64,000 bases of DNA from Cognatiyoonia sp965661665 (lineage in GTDB: Bacteria > Pseudomonadota > Alphaproteobacteria > Rhodobacterales > Rhodobacteraceae). A program made the position numbers and the translations under genes. Below are positions 42,920 to 55,934 of the stretch, one piece after another (position 1 is the stretch's first letter; the number at the start of each line of letters is the position of its first letter). The notes beneath the pieces are model-generated. The model was not told where the DNA came from. It made no database searches and saw only the letters and a program-made list of their open reading frames with translations. The stretch is taken from NCBI RefSeq assembly GCF_965661665.1, contig NZ_CBFIEO010000007.1, forward strand, positions 76,681 to 140,680, in the 5' to 3' direction.

Positions 42920-45900
42920 ATGGCTGAAACCGATCCAGAGCTTGAGGACGCAAAGCGCAAGCGGCGGCGACGCGGCTGGCTGAGTTTGCGCGCGATCGTG
43001 GTGGTGGCCGCTGCGCCGTTGTTGTTTGGCTTGGTCGCGTTGGTCATGATGTTTGATCGCGAAGTGACCGCGCCCAGTTGGATCAAGACCACCGTGATTG
43101 AGCGCGCATCGGAGGCGCTGGCGGGTGGGTCGCTCGACTTTGACGCAATGACCGTGCGGGTAGGACACGATCTGCATCCTAGAGTGACACTGACACAGAC
43201 GGAGTTCTTTGACGCTAATGGCGTGCGGCTCGCGGCGGTGGACAGGATTGAGGGGCTCTTGTCGCCGCGGGGTGTCTTGTTTGAGCAAGTGGCGCTTTTT
43301 CAAGAAGTTACGCTGGCGGGCACAGAGTTCCGTTTGCGTCGCGATGCGGGTGGTGGTTTTGCGCTATCCTTTGAGTTGGATGAGGAAGGCCAACAAGAGG
43401 CACTGGATTTGCAGGGTCAGCTCTTGCGACTGGATGCACTGTTCGAGCGTCCGGCGCTGGTTGCATTGGAGCAAGTCAAATTCAGCAACTTGAACTTGAT
43501 TTTTGAGGATGACCGCGCGGGTCGTGACTTTGAGTTTGTCGATGGCGACATCGCGCTTGATCTGCGGGGGGAGGAGACGAACGCCCGCGCCACGCTGCAC
43601 CTGATTGAAGAGGGGCAGAAGGGGGCGGTCGTGAGCGCCGCCTTTCTGCGCGACAGGGTGCAGGGGACAACTGCGATTCATGCGGAGATTGAAGAAGCGC
43701 CAGCCGATGTGATCGCGCTCCAGTCCGCGGCCTTGGCATGGCTGACAGCGGTGGACGCGGATGTGAGCATCAAAGCCGATGTGACTTTGGATGCGGCCAG
43801 CAATCTGGGTCCGGTTGAGGCGCAGCTTGATCTGTCCGCAGGTGCGTTGCGTCCCACGGAAACTGCGACGCCTGTGGCCTTTGATGAGGTCACTGCGCGC
43901 CTTGTCTACGACCCACGTAACCAGTCTGTGCAGTTCTCCGATGTCGGCTTGTCTACGGATTGGGGTGGAATGCACGCACAGGGGCAGGCGCTGCTAGATA
44001 TCGGGGCCGACGGCCTCCCAAGCGAAATTATCATGCAGTTGGCCATGTCAGACATCTTGATCGACCCGCCTGACGTGTTCGAGGCGCGGCATGAGTCGGA
44101 TCGGGCCAGCGTCGATCTGCGGCTGCGGCTTGATCCGTTTACCGTCGATATCGGACAGGTGGTTTTGGAGGATGACGCGCTGCCGGTGGTGGCATCGGGG
44201 GAGGTTTCGGCGGGCGACGACGGCTGGGAGGCGGCCGTTGATTTCGAAGTAGCGCGCACAAATCCTGAGAGTGTCTTTGCTTGGTGGCCCATTGACGCCA
44301 AACCCGGTGCGCGGCGTTGGCTGACCGCAAACGTCCGCGCAGGCGATGTGACCGATCTGGTTGGGGCGCTGCGATTGAAGCAAGGGCAGGCGCCCAATTT
44401 CAGCCTTGGCTATGAATTTGACGAGGCAGAAGTTAAATTCCTGAAAGAAGTGGCGCCGCTGATCCGTGGGCGCGGCTATGCCAGCTTTGTAGGCAACAGC
44501 TTTGCCATCGCCCTATCAGAAGGCGTGGTCGTCGCCCCGCAGGGTGGCGTGCTCGATTTTGCAGGGTCAGAGATGTTCATCCCCGATTTCACCGTCAAAC
44601 ACGGACCCATGCAGATAAAGCTGGCGATCAAAGGTGCGTTGCCCGCCGCACTGTCGACGATGGATTTGAAACCCTTTGAGCTGATGAAACGCGCCAATCT
44701 TCCGGTTGATGTGGCCGATGGGCAGGTCGTTGTGGACGGGCTTGTTCAAGTCCCGATGAAAACCAAAATGACCTACAATGAAGTCGAATATGCGTTCGAG
44801 GCCGACATTAATCGGGTGCGGAGCAATCGCTTGGTGCCCAATCGAGATCTTCGGTCGGTGTCGTTGAATTTGGATGTGGACCGCGATGGTTTGATCATTT
44901 CTGGGCCTGCGCGTCTAAGCGGAGTTCCTGTGATTGCTCGGTTTGAGCAGACGTTCGGCGAAGACAGCGCACGCAGGTTGACGGGGCAAGTGGAGCTGTC
45001 GCAGCGATTTCTAGATGGGTTTGACATCGCTCTACCGCCAGGCTCAATCGATGGTCGTGGTCGCGCCGATTTCGAAATAGCTTTGCCCAAAGATCAACCG
45101 CCGCAGTTTGCCCTCTCGTCAAACCTCCGCGGTGTCAGTGTCGAGATCCCTGCGTTGGGGTGGAGGCTGCCAGAGGCCAGCGAAGGGGTTTTGAGTGTCG
45201 AAGGTGAATTCGCCCAGCCCGCCCGCATTGATCGGATCGAGATTTCGGGCGGCGGTTTGAGCGCTGTAGGCGCTGTGCGCTTGCGGCCTGATGGGTCGTT
45301 GAGCCAAGCACGGTTTGCACGAGTGCAAATGGGCAGTTGGCTGAACTCGCCGATCACCGTACGCGGGCGCGGGGCCGGCGTGCCGGTGGCCATTGAAATG
45401 GCGGGTGGGACGCTTGACCTCAGACGGGCGCAGCTTGGGGGCGGTGCCAGTGGGGATCGCGGACCTTTGACCGTTGCGCTCGATCGGTTGCAGATCACAG
45501 AAGGGATCGCGTTGACCAATTTCAGCGGTGAGTTTGATGGCACAGGTGGCTTGTCGGGTGAGTTTCGCGGGCGTGTGAACGGTCAGGCGGAGGTGCGCGG
45601 TGTCGTAGCCCCGCGCAATGGCCGCTCCGCCGTGCGCATTCAAAGTGATGATGCGGGTGGGGCCGTAGCTGCTGCTGGTTTCTTGAAGAATGGCATCGGT
45701 GGTACGCTTGATCTCACGCTGCTGCCAACGGAAGGCGAGGGCAGGTTTGACGGCGCGTTGCGGATCGTCGGTCTGAGGGTGCGGGATGCGCCCGCGATGG
45801 CGGCGCTGCTCAACGCGGTCAGCGTCGTTGGCTTGCTTCAGCAGCTGGACGGGCAGGGCCTTGCCTTCGAAGAGGTCGACGCACAGTTCCGCCTGACGCC

Positions 45901-46198
45901 CACACAAGTGATTGTGACCCAATCGAGCGCGGTAGGGCCGGGCCTTGGCATTTCTTTGGACGGGCTCTACACGCTGGCCAGCAAGCAGATGGATTTTCAG
46001 GGTGTGATCTCTCCTGTGTATTTGCTGAACGGGATTGGATCCATTTTGACGCGAAAGGGCGAAGGGTTGATTGGGTTTAATTTCTCATTGCGGGGGCCAT
46101 CAGACGCGCCATCGGTCGCTGTGAACCCCTTGTCCGCGCTGACACCCGGCATGTTCCGCGAGATTTTCCGCAGGCCCGCACCTCAGGTTGGCCAATGA
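42920..46198 (+). CDS. AsmA/YhdP-like envelope protein (DUF3971)
   Basis: 1092 residues. A basic cytoplasmic tip (RKRRRRGW) and one transmembrane helix (about 22-45) lead into a very long periplasmic beta-rich region with DUF3971 and AsmA-like C-terminal segments (AMAALLNAVSVVGLLQQLDGQGLAFEEVDAQF, GVISPVYLLNGIGSILTRKGEGLIGFNFSLRG). Such proteins form groove-like bridges that move phospholipids to the outer membrane in E. coli; the same role is inferred here. Its stop overlaps the queA start (ATGA at 46195-46198). Divergent from bcp. Confidence 0.87.
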   Translation: MAETDPELEDAKRKRRRRGWLSLRAIVVVAAAPLLFGLVALVMMFDREVTAPSWIKTTVIERASEALAGGSLDFDAMTVRVGHDLHPRVTLTQTEFFDANGVRLAAVDRIEGLLSPRGVLFEQVALFQEVTLAGTEFRLRRDAGGGFALSFELDEEGQQEALDLQGQLLRLDALFERPALVALEQVKFSNLNLIFEDDRAGRDFEFVDGDIALDLRGEETNARATLHLIEEGQKGAVVSAAFLRDRVQGTTAIHAEIEEAPADVIALQSAALAWLTAVDADVSIKADVTLDAASNLGPVEAQLDLSAGALRPTETATPVAFDEVTARLVYDPRNQSVQFSDVGLSTDWGGMHAQGQALLDIGADGLPSEIIMQLAMSDILIDPPDVFEARHESDRASVDLRLRLDPFTVDIGQVVLEDDALPVVASGEVSAGDDGWEAAVDFEVARTNPESVFAWWPIDAKPGARRWLTANVRAGDVTDLVGALRLKQGQAPNFSLGYEFDEAEVKFLKEVAPLIRGRGYASFVGNSFAIALSEGVVVAPQGGVLDFAGSEMFIPDFTVKHGPMQIKLAIKGALPAALSTMDLKPFELMKRANLPVDVADGQVVVDGLVQVPMKTKMTYNEVEYAFEADINRVRSNRLVPNRDLRSVSLNLDVDRDGLIISGPARLSGVPVIARFEQTFGEDSARRLTGQVELSQRFLDGFDIALPPGSIDGRGRADFEIALPKDQPPQFALSSNLRGVSVEIPALGWRLPEASEGVLSVEGEFAQPARIDRIEISGGGLSAVGAVRLRPDGSLSQARFARVQMGSWLNSPITVRGRGAGVPVAIEMAGGTLDLRRAQLGGGASGDRGPLTVALDRLQITEGIALTNFSGEFDGTGGLSGEFRGRVNGQAEVRGVVAPRNGRSAVRIQSDDAGGAVAAAGFLKNGIGGTLDLTLLPTEGEGRFDGALRIVGLRVRDAPAMAALLNAVSVVGLLQQLDGQGLAFEEVDAQFRLTPTQVIVTQSSAVGPGLGISLDGLYTLASKQMDFQGVISPVYLLNGIGSILTRKGEGLIGFNFSLRGPSDAPSVAVNPLSALTPGMFREIFRRPAPQVGQ

Positions 46199-47250
46199 AG
46201 CTGTCCGACTTTGATTTCGAGTTGCCCGAGGCGCTGATCGCGACACGGCCCGCCAAGCCACGGTCATCGGCGAAACTGTTGGTGGCTGGGCCAGAGACGA
46301 TTGAGGATTTGCAGGTCACCGATCTTGTCGATCTGCTCAACCCAGGCGACCGATTGGTGCTGAACGACACCAAAGTTATCCCTGCACGATTGTTGGGTGT
46401 ACGGCGTCGGGATGGCGAGGCCGGTCTGACAGAGGCGGCGATTGAGGTCACTTTGTTGGAACCCAAATCCGATGGCACATGGTCAGCCTTGGTGAAGCCG
46501 TTGAAGAAAGTGAAAGACGGGGAAGTCATCACCTTTTCTGATGCGTTTTCGGCGACGATGGTCGGGCGGGAGGATGGACAGGCGCGCCTGAAGTTTAGCT
46601 GTGAAGGTGAAGCCTTTGACGCGGCCCTGGCCGATGTCGGGGCAATGCCCTTGCCGCCCTATATTGCGGCAAAGAGGCCCGCGGATGAGCAGGACAAGAC
46701 CGACTACCAAACCGCGTGGGCGAAACACAGCGGTGCGGTGGCTGCGCCCACGGCCTCTTTGCATTTTGACCGTCCGCTGTTGGAGGCGCTGAAAGCCAAA
46801 GGCGTGACGTTCACCTATGTGACTTTGCATGTGGGGGCAGGGACGTTCCAGCCTGTGAAGGTTGACGACATCAAAGATCATAAGATGCATGCAGAGCTTG
46901 GCCATGTCTCGCAAACTGCGGCGGATGCGGTGAACGCGACTAAAGCGGCAGGGGGGCGGGTGATCCCTGTGGGGACGACAGCGCTGCGGCTGGTCGAGAG
47001 TGCAGCTAAGGATGGCGAACTTCACGCTTGGGATGGGCCAACTGATATCTTCATCACGCCGGGCTTTGAGTTTCAGATCACAGACGCTCTGATGACCAAC
47101 TTCCACCTCCCCAAATCGACTTTGATGATGCTTGTCTCTGCATTGCTGGGGCCGGAGCGGATCAAAGAGGTCTACGCGCAGGCGATTTCAAACGAATATC
47201 GCTTTTTTTCCTATGGCGATGCGTCTCTTTTGATGCCAAAGGGGCGCTAG
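46195..47250 (+). CDS. queA: S-adenosylmethionine:tRNA ribosyltransferase-isomerase
   Basis: Converts preQ1-tRNA to epoxyqueuosine-tRNA. 351 residues with the family landmarks FDFELPEALIATRPAKPR at the N-terminus, DRLVLNDTKVIPARLLG, the AAPTASLHFD block, FTYVTLHVGAGTFQPVKVDDI and ALMTNFHLPKSTLMMLVSA near the C-terminus. It is translationally coupled to the AsmA-like gene. It belongs to the same modification pathway as tgt at 20.7 kb. Confidence 0.97.
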   Translation: MKLSDFDFELPEALIATRPAKPRSSAKLLVAGPETIEDLQVTDLVDLLNPGDRLVLNDTKVIPARLLGVRRRDGEAGLTEAAIEVTLLEPKSDGTWSALVKPLKKVKDGEVITFSDAFSATMVGREDGQARLKFSCEGEAFDAALADVGAMPLPPYIAAKRPADEQDKTDYQTAWAKHSGAVAAPTASLHFDRPLLEALKAKGVTFTYVTLHVGAGTFQPVKVDDIKDHKMHAELGHVSQTAADAVNATKAAGGRVIPVGTTALRLVESAAKDGELHAWDGPTDIFITPGFEFQITDALMTNFHLPKSTLMMLVSALLGPERIKEVYAQAISNEYRFFSYGDASLLMPKGR

Positions 47251-47345
47251 AGCCCATTCGCGACAAGGCGAGTCGTTTGCGACCAAGACCCCGACCGCAC
47301 GGCCAACAGTAAACTTTGATGACCAACGCATAGAAAGCGACGGCT

Positions 47346-48596
47346 ATGATACAGGTATTCAACGCCTCTTGGGCCTTGTTCCTTGGCATGTTCATGCTGA
47401 TGATCGGTAACGGCCTTCAAGGCACGCTGCTGGGTTTGCGGGGTGAGCTTGAGGGCTTTTCCACTTTTGCCTTGTCCGTGGTCATGTCCGCATATTTTGT
47501 GGGCTTCCTTTTCAGTTCGCGCCTGACGCCTTTGCTGATCCAGCGGGTGGGTCATGTGCGGGTCTTTGCGGCTTTGGGCTCGACTGTGTCTGCGGTCCTG
47601 ATCCTCTATCCCGTGCTGACGGAGCCTTGGGCGTGGACCATTGGGCGCGTTATTGTCGGGTTCTGTTTTTGCGGCGTCTACATCACTGCGGAAAGCTGGC
47701 TCAACGATGCGTCCTCGAATGAGACGCGCGGTAAAGCGCTGTCGATCTATTTGATGGTTCAAATGGCGGGGATCGTTGCAGCGCAATACATCATCACGCA
47801 AGGCGATGTGTCGGGCTATATCCTGTTCATCATTCCGTCTGTCTTCGTCTCTTTGGCCTTTGCGCCGATCCTGTTGTCGATCCGCCCGACGCCTGCGTTT
47901 GAACAGGCGAAACGGATGACGATGAAACAGCTTGTTGCGGCATCGCCTTTGGCCTGCGTTGGGATGTTTTTGTTGGGGGGTGTCTTCTCCGCCCAATTTG
48001 GTATGAGTGCGGTCTATGGCTCGCAAGCGGGGCTAACCGTCTCTCAAATCTCGCTTTTTGTGTCGGTGGTCTATGTCTCTGCGCTAGTGGCGCAATGGCC
48101 GATTGGATGGCTCTCCGATCGTATCGACCGACGCATTTTGATCATCCTGACCACGGCCATTGGGGGGCTGGGTGGCCTGGTCGCGTTTATCTGGACAGGG
48201 AATTTCACCGTTATCCTGATTTCTGCGGCCATTGTTGGCGGCACCTCAAACCCGCTTTACGCGCTGCTGATCGCCTATGCGAATGACTATCTTGAGAAAG
48301 AGGATATGGCCGCAGCCGCTGGGGGTCTGCTGCTGATCAACGGGGTGGGGGCGATTATGGGCCCCATTATCGTGGGCTGGATGATGGAGACCATGGGCGC
48401 CGAAGGTTTCTGGCTTTTCACTGCGCTGCTCTTGATTGCTGTAGCCAGTTATGCGGGCTTCCGGATGATCCAGCGTCCACGTGGCGATTTGGATTTCGAG
48501 GCTGTGTCCTATGTTCCTGTCTCGGCGGCGACCACACAGGTTGCTGCCGAAATTGCGCAGGAGGTCTATATTGAGACAGAAGAAGACGAATCCTGA
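47346..48596 (+). CDS. MFS transporter
   Basis: 416 residues with about twelve hydrophobic helices and a charged central loop (RPTPAFEQAKRMTMKQ). The MFS loop signatures are degenerate but visible: RLTPLLIQRVGHVRVF after helix 2, and GWLSDRIDRR after helix 8. RVIVGFCFCGVYITAESWLND resembles the YcaD/CsbX-like group. The C-terminus is acidic and ends EDES. The cargo is unknown. Confidence 0.87.
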   Translation: MIQVFNASWALFLGMFMLMIGNGLQGTLLGLRGELEGFSTFALSVVMSAYFVGFLFSSRLTPLLIQRVGHVRVFAALGSTVSAVLILYPVLTEPWAWTIGRVIVGFCFCGVYITAESWLNDASSNETRGKALSIYLMVQMAGIVAAQYIITQGDVSGYILFIIPSVFVSLAFAPILLSIRPTPAFEQAKRMTMKQLVAASPLACVGMFLLGGVFSAQFGMSAVYGSQAGLTVSQISLFVSVVYVSALVAQWPIGWLSDRIDRRILIILTTAIGGLGGLVAFIWTGNFTVILISAAIVGGTSNPLYALLIAYANDYLEKEDMAAAAGGLLLINGVGAIMGPIIVGWMMETMGAEGFWLFTALLLIAVASYAGFRMIQRPRGDLDFEAVSYVPVSAATTQVAAEIAQEVYIETEEDES

Positions 48597-48617
48597 CCGT
48601 TAGCGCAAAATAATTTG

Positions 48618-48640
48618 CCTTCCCTTGGGGAAGGTGTTTG
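48618..48640 (+). terminator. possible terminator of the MFS gene
   Basis: CCTTCC, loop CTTGG, GGAAGG, then TGTTTGG. A short stem. Confidence 0.35.
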
Positions 48641-48673
48641 GCTAATTCGTAAGATAGACGCGGAGTTACGATT

Positions 48674-49258
48674 ATGACGCCTCAAGATGTGTTGTCGTTT
48701 TGGTTGGATGAGGTTGGAGCCGAAGGCTGGTATGCAAGGGTTGATGCGCTGGATGCCGAAATTCGGGAGAAGTTCCTGCCAACGTGGGAGCGGGCCAAGG
48801 AAGGGTCGCTTGGGCTTTGGCTAACCTGTGCGTCAGAGACGTTGGCTTATATCATCCTGCTCGATCAATTGTCGCGTAACATGCATCGTGAATCTCCGGA
48901 CTCCTTTAAACTGGATGCGGCGGCTCTGGCGGCTGCGAAACTCGCCATCAGCCGCGACTGGGATCTTAGGATTGATGAGCCTGCGCGACAGTTTTTCTAC
49001 ATGCCACTGATGCATTCGGAAAACCAATGCGACCAAGACCGAGCGGTCCGTCTGTTCATGACACGGATGCCAGAAACCGGCCATCACAATATTGACCATG
49101 CTCGCGCGCACCGTGAGATCATCCGCCGTTTCGGGCGCTTCCCATACCGGAACGAGGTTTTGGGCCGGACATCCAGCGAGGCTGAGGAAAAGTTTATGTC
49201 TGGCGGTGGCTATGGCGTCATTCTGCGGGAGCTGCAGATGGCCGAGGAAGTGGCCTAG
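48674..49258 (+). CDS. DUF924 family protein
   Basis: 194 residues, all-helical, with the DUF924 pattern: VLSFWLDEVG at the N-terminus, ETLAYIILLDQLSRNMHR, ARQFFYMPLMHSENQCDQDRAVRLF, AHREIIRRFGRFPYRNEVLGRTSSEAEEKFM. The family has a TPR-like fold and unknown biochemical function. It stands alone between the MFS gene and lpd. Confidence 0.92.
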   Translation: MTPQDVLSFWLDEVGAEGWYARVDALDAEIREKFLPTWERAKEGSLGLWLTCASETLAYIILLDQLSRNMHRESPDSFKLDAAALAAAKLAISRDWDLRIDEPARQFFYMPLMHSENQCDQDRAVRLFMTRMPETGHHNIDHARAHREIIRRFGRFPYRNEVLGRTSSEAEEKFMSGGGYGVILRELQMAEEVA

Positions 49259-49403
49259 GGCCGCAGCTATTCCAAAGATCTAGAAACGATGACCCGTGCG
49301 CGAGCCTTGCGTCGCGCGAATACCCGCAATTCCCCTACGTCACTAGCAGGGCTGGAAAAAATAGTTTAATGCTAAACAAAATAATTTCTGTGGGGAGAGG
49401 CTC

Positions 49404-50798
49404 ATGGCCGCGAAGACGTTTGATTTGATCGTGATTGGTGCAGGTCCAGGTGGTTATGTGGCTGCCATTCGGGGTGCGCAGTTGGGCATGGACGTCGCCA
49501 TCATCGAACGGGAACATATGGGCGGCATCTGCTTGAACTGGGGGTGTATCCCGACCAAAGCGCTGTTGCGGTCGTCCGAAGTGTTCCATCTGATGCACCG
49601 CGCGAAAGAATTTGGTCTGACTGCTGACAAGCTGGGATTTGACCTCGACGCAGTTGTCAAACGGTCGCGTGCCGTGGCTGGGCAACTCTCAGGTGGCATT
49701 GCTCATCTGATGAAGAAGAACAAGATCACCACAATCATTGGTGAGGCGACGATCCTTGCCAAAGGTAAGGTGTCGGCGAAAACCGAGAAGGGCATAGAAG
49801 AGCTGGCCGCCAAGAACATCGTCTTGGCCACCGGCGCGCGGGCGCGCGAATTGCCGGGTTTGGAGGCGGATGGTGATCTGGTGTGGACCTACAAGCATGC
49901 CTTACAGCCCAAACGTATGCCCAAGAAGCTGTTGGTTATCGGTTCCGGCGCAATCGGCATAGAATTTGCGAGTTTCTTCAAAACGATGGGTGCGGATACC
50001 ACCGTTGTCGAGGTGATGGACCGCGTTTTGCCTGTCGAAGATGAAGAGATCAGCAAATTCGCCAAGAAGCAGTTCGTCAAGCAAGGCATGACGATCATGG
50101 AGAAATCCATGGTCAAGCAGTTGGACCGCGCCGACGGCAAAGTCACCGCGCATATTGAGACGGGCGGCAAGGTTGAAAAGCTGGAGTTCGACACGGTGAT
50201 TTCCGCTGTCGGGATTGTGGGCAATGTTGAAGACCTCGGCCTCGAAAACTTGGGCGTGAAAATTGATCGCACCCATGTCGTGACCGATGAATACTGCCGT
50301 ACAGGTGTTGATGGGCTTTTTGCCATTGGCGATATCGCGGGCGCACCGTGGCTGGCGCACAAGGCGAGCCATGAGGGCGTGATGGTGGCCGAATTGATTG
50401 CGGGCAAGCATCCGCATCCGGTGAAGCCGGAAAGCATTGCGGGCTGCACCTATTGCCATCCACAAGTGGCCTCCGTCGGGTTTACTGAGGCACAGGCGAA
50501 AGAGAAGGGCTATGACATCAAGGTCGGCCGCTTCCCGTTCATCGGCAACGGCAAGGCGATTGCGCTGGGTGAGCCTGAAGGCCTGATCAAGACCGTGTTT
50601 GATGCTAAGACGGGTGAGCTTTTGGGCGCCCATATGGTCGGCGCTGAAGTGACCGAATTGATCCAAGGCTATGTCGTCGGGCGCCAGTTGGAGACAACGG
50701 AAGAAGACCTGATGCACACCGTCTTCCCGCATCCAACACTGTCAGAGATGATGCACGAAAGCGTTCTGGACGCCTACGGGCAGGTCATCCACATGTAA
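49404..50798 (+). CDS. lpd: dihydrolipoyl dehydrogenase
   Basis: E3 flavoenzyme of 2-oxoacid dehydrogenase complexes. 464 residues: FAD motif VIGAGPGGYVAAIRGAQLG, redox-active disulfide Cys43/Cys48 in GGICLNWGCIPTK, NAD-binding VIGSGAIGIEFASFF, ATGARARELPG, and the C-terminal base pair HPHPTLSEMMHE-like segment (FPHPTLSEMMHE). No E1/E2 gene adjoins it here. GGGGAGAGG lies upstream of the ATG. A terminator follows the stop. Confidence 0.96.
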   Translation: MAAKTFDLIVIGAGPGGYVAAIRGAQLGMDVAIIEREHMGGICLNWGCIPTKALLRSSEVFHLMHRAKEFGLTADKLGFDLDAVVKRSRAVAGQLSGGIAHLMKKNKITTIIGEATILAKGKVSAKTEKGIEELAAKNIVLATGARARELPGLEADGDLVWTYKHALQPKRMPKKLLVIGSGAIGIEFASFFKTMGADTTVVEVMDRVLPVEDEEISKFAKKQFVKQGMTIMEKSMVKQLDRADGKVTAHIETGGKVEKLEFDTVISAVGIVGNVEDLGLENLGVKIDRTHVVTDEYCRTGVDGLFAIGDIAGAPWLAHKASHEGVMVAELIAGKHPHPVKPESIAGCTYCHPQVASVGFTEAQAKEKGYDIKVGRFPFIGNGKAIALGEPEGLIKTVFDAKTGELLGAHMVGAEVTELIQGYVVGRQLETTEEDLMHTVFPHPTLSEMMHESVLDAYGQVIHM

Positions 50799-50824
50799 TT
50801 ATTGCGCCCCGTGAGGGGATGAGG

Positions 50825-50852
50825 AGCCGCCCTGATCGGGCGGCTCTTTCTT
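50825..50852 (+). terminator. intrinsic terminator of lpd
   Basis: AGCCGCCC, loop TGATC, GGGCGGCT, then CTTTCTTT. Confidence 0.85.
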
Positions 50853-52147
50853 TATCGACGGTCAATGGCACCTGCCCCGCGACAGATCGATCGAGGCCGA
50901 TGAAGTAAGTGACGACATAATCGACGGGCTCCTCAGGTAGCATGATTATCGCAGGGTTGCCCGCATCGGTGTAGCCGTAGGCTTGCAATGCCGCACTGTT
51001 TGTCGCGCCGACCTGTCCGATGCAGATGTATTCACCCTTGTAATTGGGTCCGACCCAATCGACGGTGATTGTGCTGCCAGCCTCTTCTTCGGCGGGAAGG
51101 TGACACGCTGATCTCAACACCCGTGATCATAATCTCCGCACCGCCAAGGGGGTCGCGACCGTCGGCTTTGAAGTATTGGATCAGATGCGGGCCTTCTTCT
51201 GGGGCATCATCAGGGTGACGGATTTCCGTCTCGCAGATAGGTGAAGTTTTATCACGCATCTGCACCCGTCGCGCCAACTTTGCCGATGCCGATATAGTCG
51301 TCATCCTCCCCTGGCCCGTCCCAGCCCACTTCAATCGTGGAGCCTAGCGGTGCTACGCTTGGCGCAATGACACGCGCGGTTTCAACAGGGTCGGGGAAGG
51401 CAATCTTCACCTCAGCGGGTTTGCCGCCTATGACGACAAACTGCTTGTTAAGGTCTGTCCCCAGCGCGACGCAGTAGGCGTTGGCGACATGGGATCCTTA
51501 TGGCAGATCTTGCATCAGTGGGTTGCCCGTCACATCGTCCAGATTGAGCCCATCGCCATCATTAATGTCCGAGTGCACTGGCCCGTCGACCATCATATCG
51601 GTCCCCTCGATCACTGCCGTCAGTTTGCCGGTTGAAAACAGCGGCTCCGGCTCTTGCACGGGGATTGCAACTGCGACCTCTGTCAAAGCCTCGACCAACT
51701 GGTCGGCTGTGTCGGCGGTTAGGAATTTGCCACCGGTTTCGGCTGCGGCGCAAGGATCGGGATTACAGGTTTCAACGCCATCTGAGACGAGGATCACTGT
51801 TGCCGTGTCTGCAGTATAGCGCAGCGCCTCGGCAGCGGCGATGACGGCATCTGTCATCGGTTTCTTGCCCAACGGTTTGATGCCGGAGACGGCAGCGCGG
51901 ATTGCGTCAGCGGTGTCGGGGCAGGGGCGACAACCGTCTCAATATCCGTGCAGTTGCCGCGTTCCGTCGGGATCGACTCCAACAGATCGCCCACCACATC
52001 CTGAGCGATGGTGATTTTGGCGACGCCATCAATCTGGCCCCACATGGAGCCCGACCCATCCATGACAAGGATGGTGTTTGGTCGGTCTTGTGCAAAAGCG
52101 GTAGACGCTGCCAAAGCCGTGGCAGCGCAGGCTGTCAAAAAGCGCAT
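50850..52147 (-). pseudogene. von Willebrand factor A-domain secreted protein, heavily decayed
   Basis: Minus-strand ATG 52147 opens a signal peptide (MRFLTACAATALAASTAFAQ) and a vWA domain with the MIDAS motif VMDGSGSMWG. Compared with the family as I recall it, segments are missing after SIPTER and after PDPCAAA. A one-base loss near 51926 shifts the frame before ADAIRAAVSGIKPLGKKPMTDA. A TAA lies at 51498-51500, two adjacent stops follow GATGADA, and further shifts occur around 51200 and 51090. Downstream, repeated beta modules are still visible (PSVAPLGSTIEVGWDGPGEDDDYIGIG; AGSTITVDWVGPNYKGEYICIG). The original function is unknown. Confidence 0.8.
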
Positions 52148-52262
52148 AACAATATCCCATTCTACAAATTCACCCCACCAGACCACAGTGCATTGATCCA
52201 GCAAAGGCTTTGTCAGGAGAGGTCAGGAATACCTCACCCTTGGCGAAAATAATTTCCCGCAT

Positions 52263-52277
52263 GTTCTTTCTTTGTTC
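52263..52277. promoter_or_regulatory. SOS (LexA) box of uvrA
   Basis: GTTC-TTTCTTT-GTTC, an exact GTTC-N7-GTTC direct repeat, the LexA-binding consensus of alphaproteobacteria, 66 bp upstream of the uvrA start. uvrA is a standard SOS target. Confidence 0.8.
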
Positions 52278-52342
52278 CTTACTGTGGGTGGCGTAATTGA
52301 TTTAGCGCGTTATCTAACCAGCAACACGCCATGGGGGCTTAC

Positions 52343-55210
<2,868 letters not shown>

Positions 55211-55211
55211 A

Positions 55212-55904
55212 CTACTTCGCCGCGCCCTGCCATTTCGCTTCATTCGCCTCAATCGCTGCGATGCGGACGTGGGTCTTGGGGTGGCTCATGATCCATGCAG
55301 GGATGGCTGCGCCGCGTGCGCCGGTGAGATGTTCCAGCTTCTCAAACAGCGATTTTTGCGGGGCTGTTCCGATGCCCGATTTCACCAAGAGTGCGGAGGC
55401 ATAGGCGTCTGCCTCAAATTCATCCGCGCGCGACAGGCGTGCGGCCAGCAAGCTCATCGCGAAGCTGGCGAGATACGGCCCGATAAACGGGATAAAGCGT
55501 CCAAGGATCATAGCGAGCGCGGTGCGCATCGCGTTCTGACCCGAAAAGTCGATCATCCGACGACGGGAGTGTCCCAGCGCCACATGCCCCAGTTCATGCG
55601 CGATGACGGAGGCCATCTCTTCTGCTGATACGTCACCCGCGCGGTAGCGGTTATAGAACCCACGCGTGATGAAGATGCGCCCATCTTGGGCAGCAAGGCC
55701 GTTAACTGGTTCAATCTCGTAAATGTGGACTTTGATCCGTTCGATATCCAAGGCGCGGGCCATCTGATCGGTTAGGGCCTTGAGCTTTGTGTCAGCCAAT
55801 TCGGTCGAATTGGTGTCGAGCTCTCGCGAGGTGCGCCAGACAGAAAACCGATAGAGGGCGAGGCCATAGAGCACGGCCAGAAGCATCGGAAAAAATTTTA
55901 TCAT
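55212..55904 (-). CDS. M48 family zinc metalloprotease
   Basis: 230 residues with an N-terminal hydrophobic helix (FFPMLLAVLYGLALY) and the zinc motif HELGH (His103, Glu104, His107) in ASVIAHELGHVALGHSRRR. A central hydrophobic hairpin (MILGRFIPFIGPYLASFAMSLLAARL) precedes the third ligand region SRADEFEADAYA. It resembles membrane HtpX/Oma1-like or BepA-like proteases that act on envelope proteins. Convergent with uvrA, one base between stops. Confidence 0.9.
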   Translation of the reverse strand: MIKFFPMLLAVLYGLALYRFSVWRTSRELDTNSTELADTKLKALTDQMARALDIERIKVHIYEIEPVNGLAAQDGRIFITRGFYNRYRAGDVSAEEMASVIAHELGHVALGHSRRRMIDFSGQNAMRTALAMILGRFIPFIGPYLASFAMSLLAARLSRADEFEADAYASALLVKSGIGTAPQKSLFEKLEHLTGARGAAIPAWIMSHPKTHVRIAAIEANEAKWQGAAK

Positions 55905-55934
55905 GGTGCTAATATGGGGGCCGATTTCACAGTG

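Noticed and set aside
49286..49369. 26-codon frame upstream of lpd
   Set aside because: No ribosome-binding site, odd composition, no recognisable feature; likely chance.
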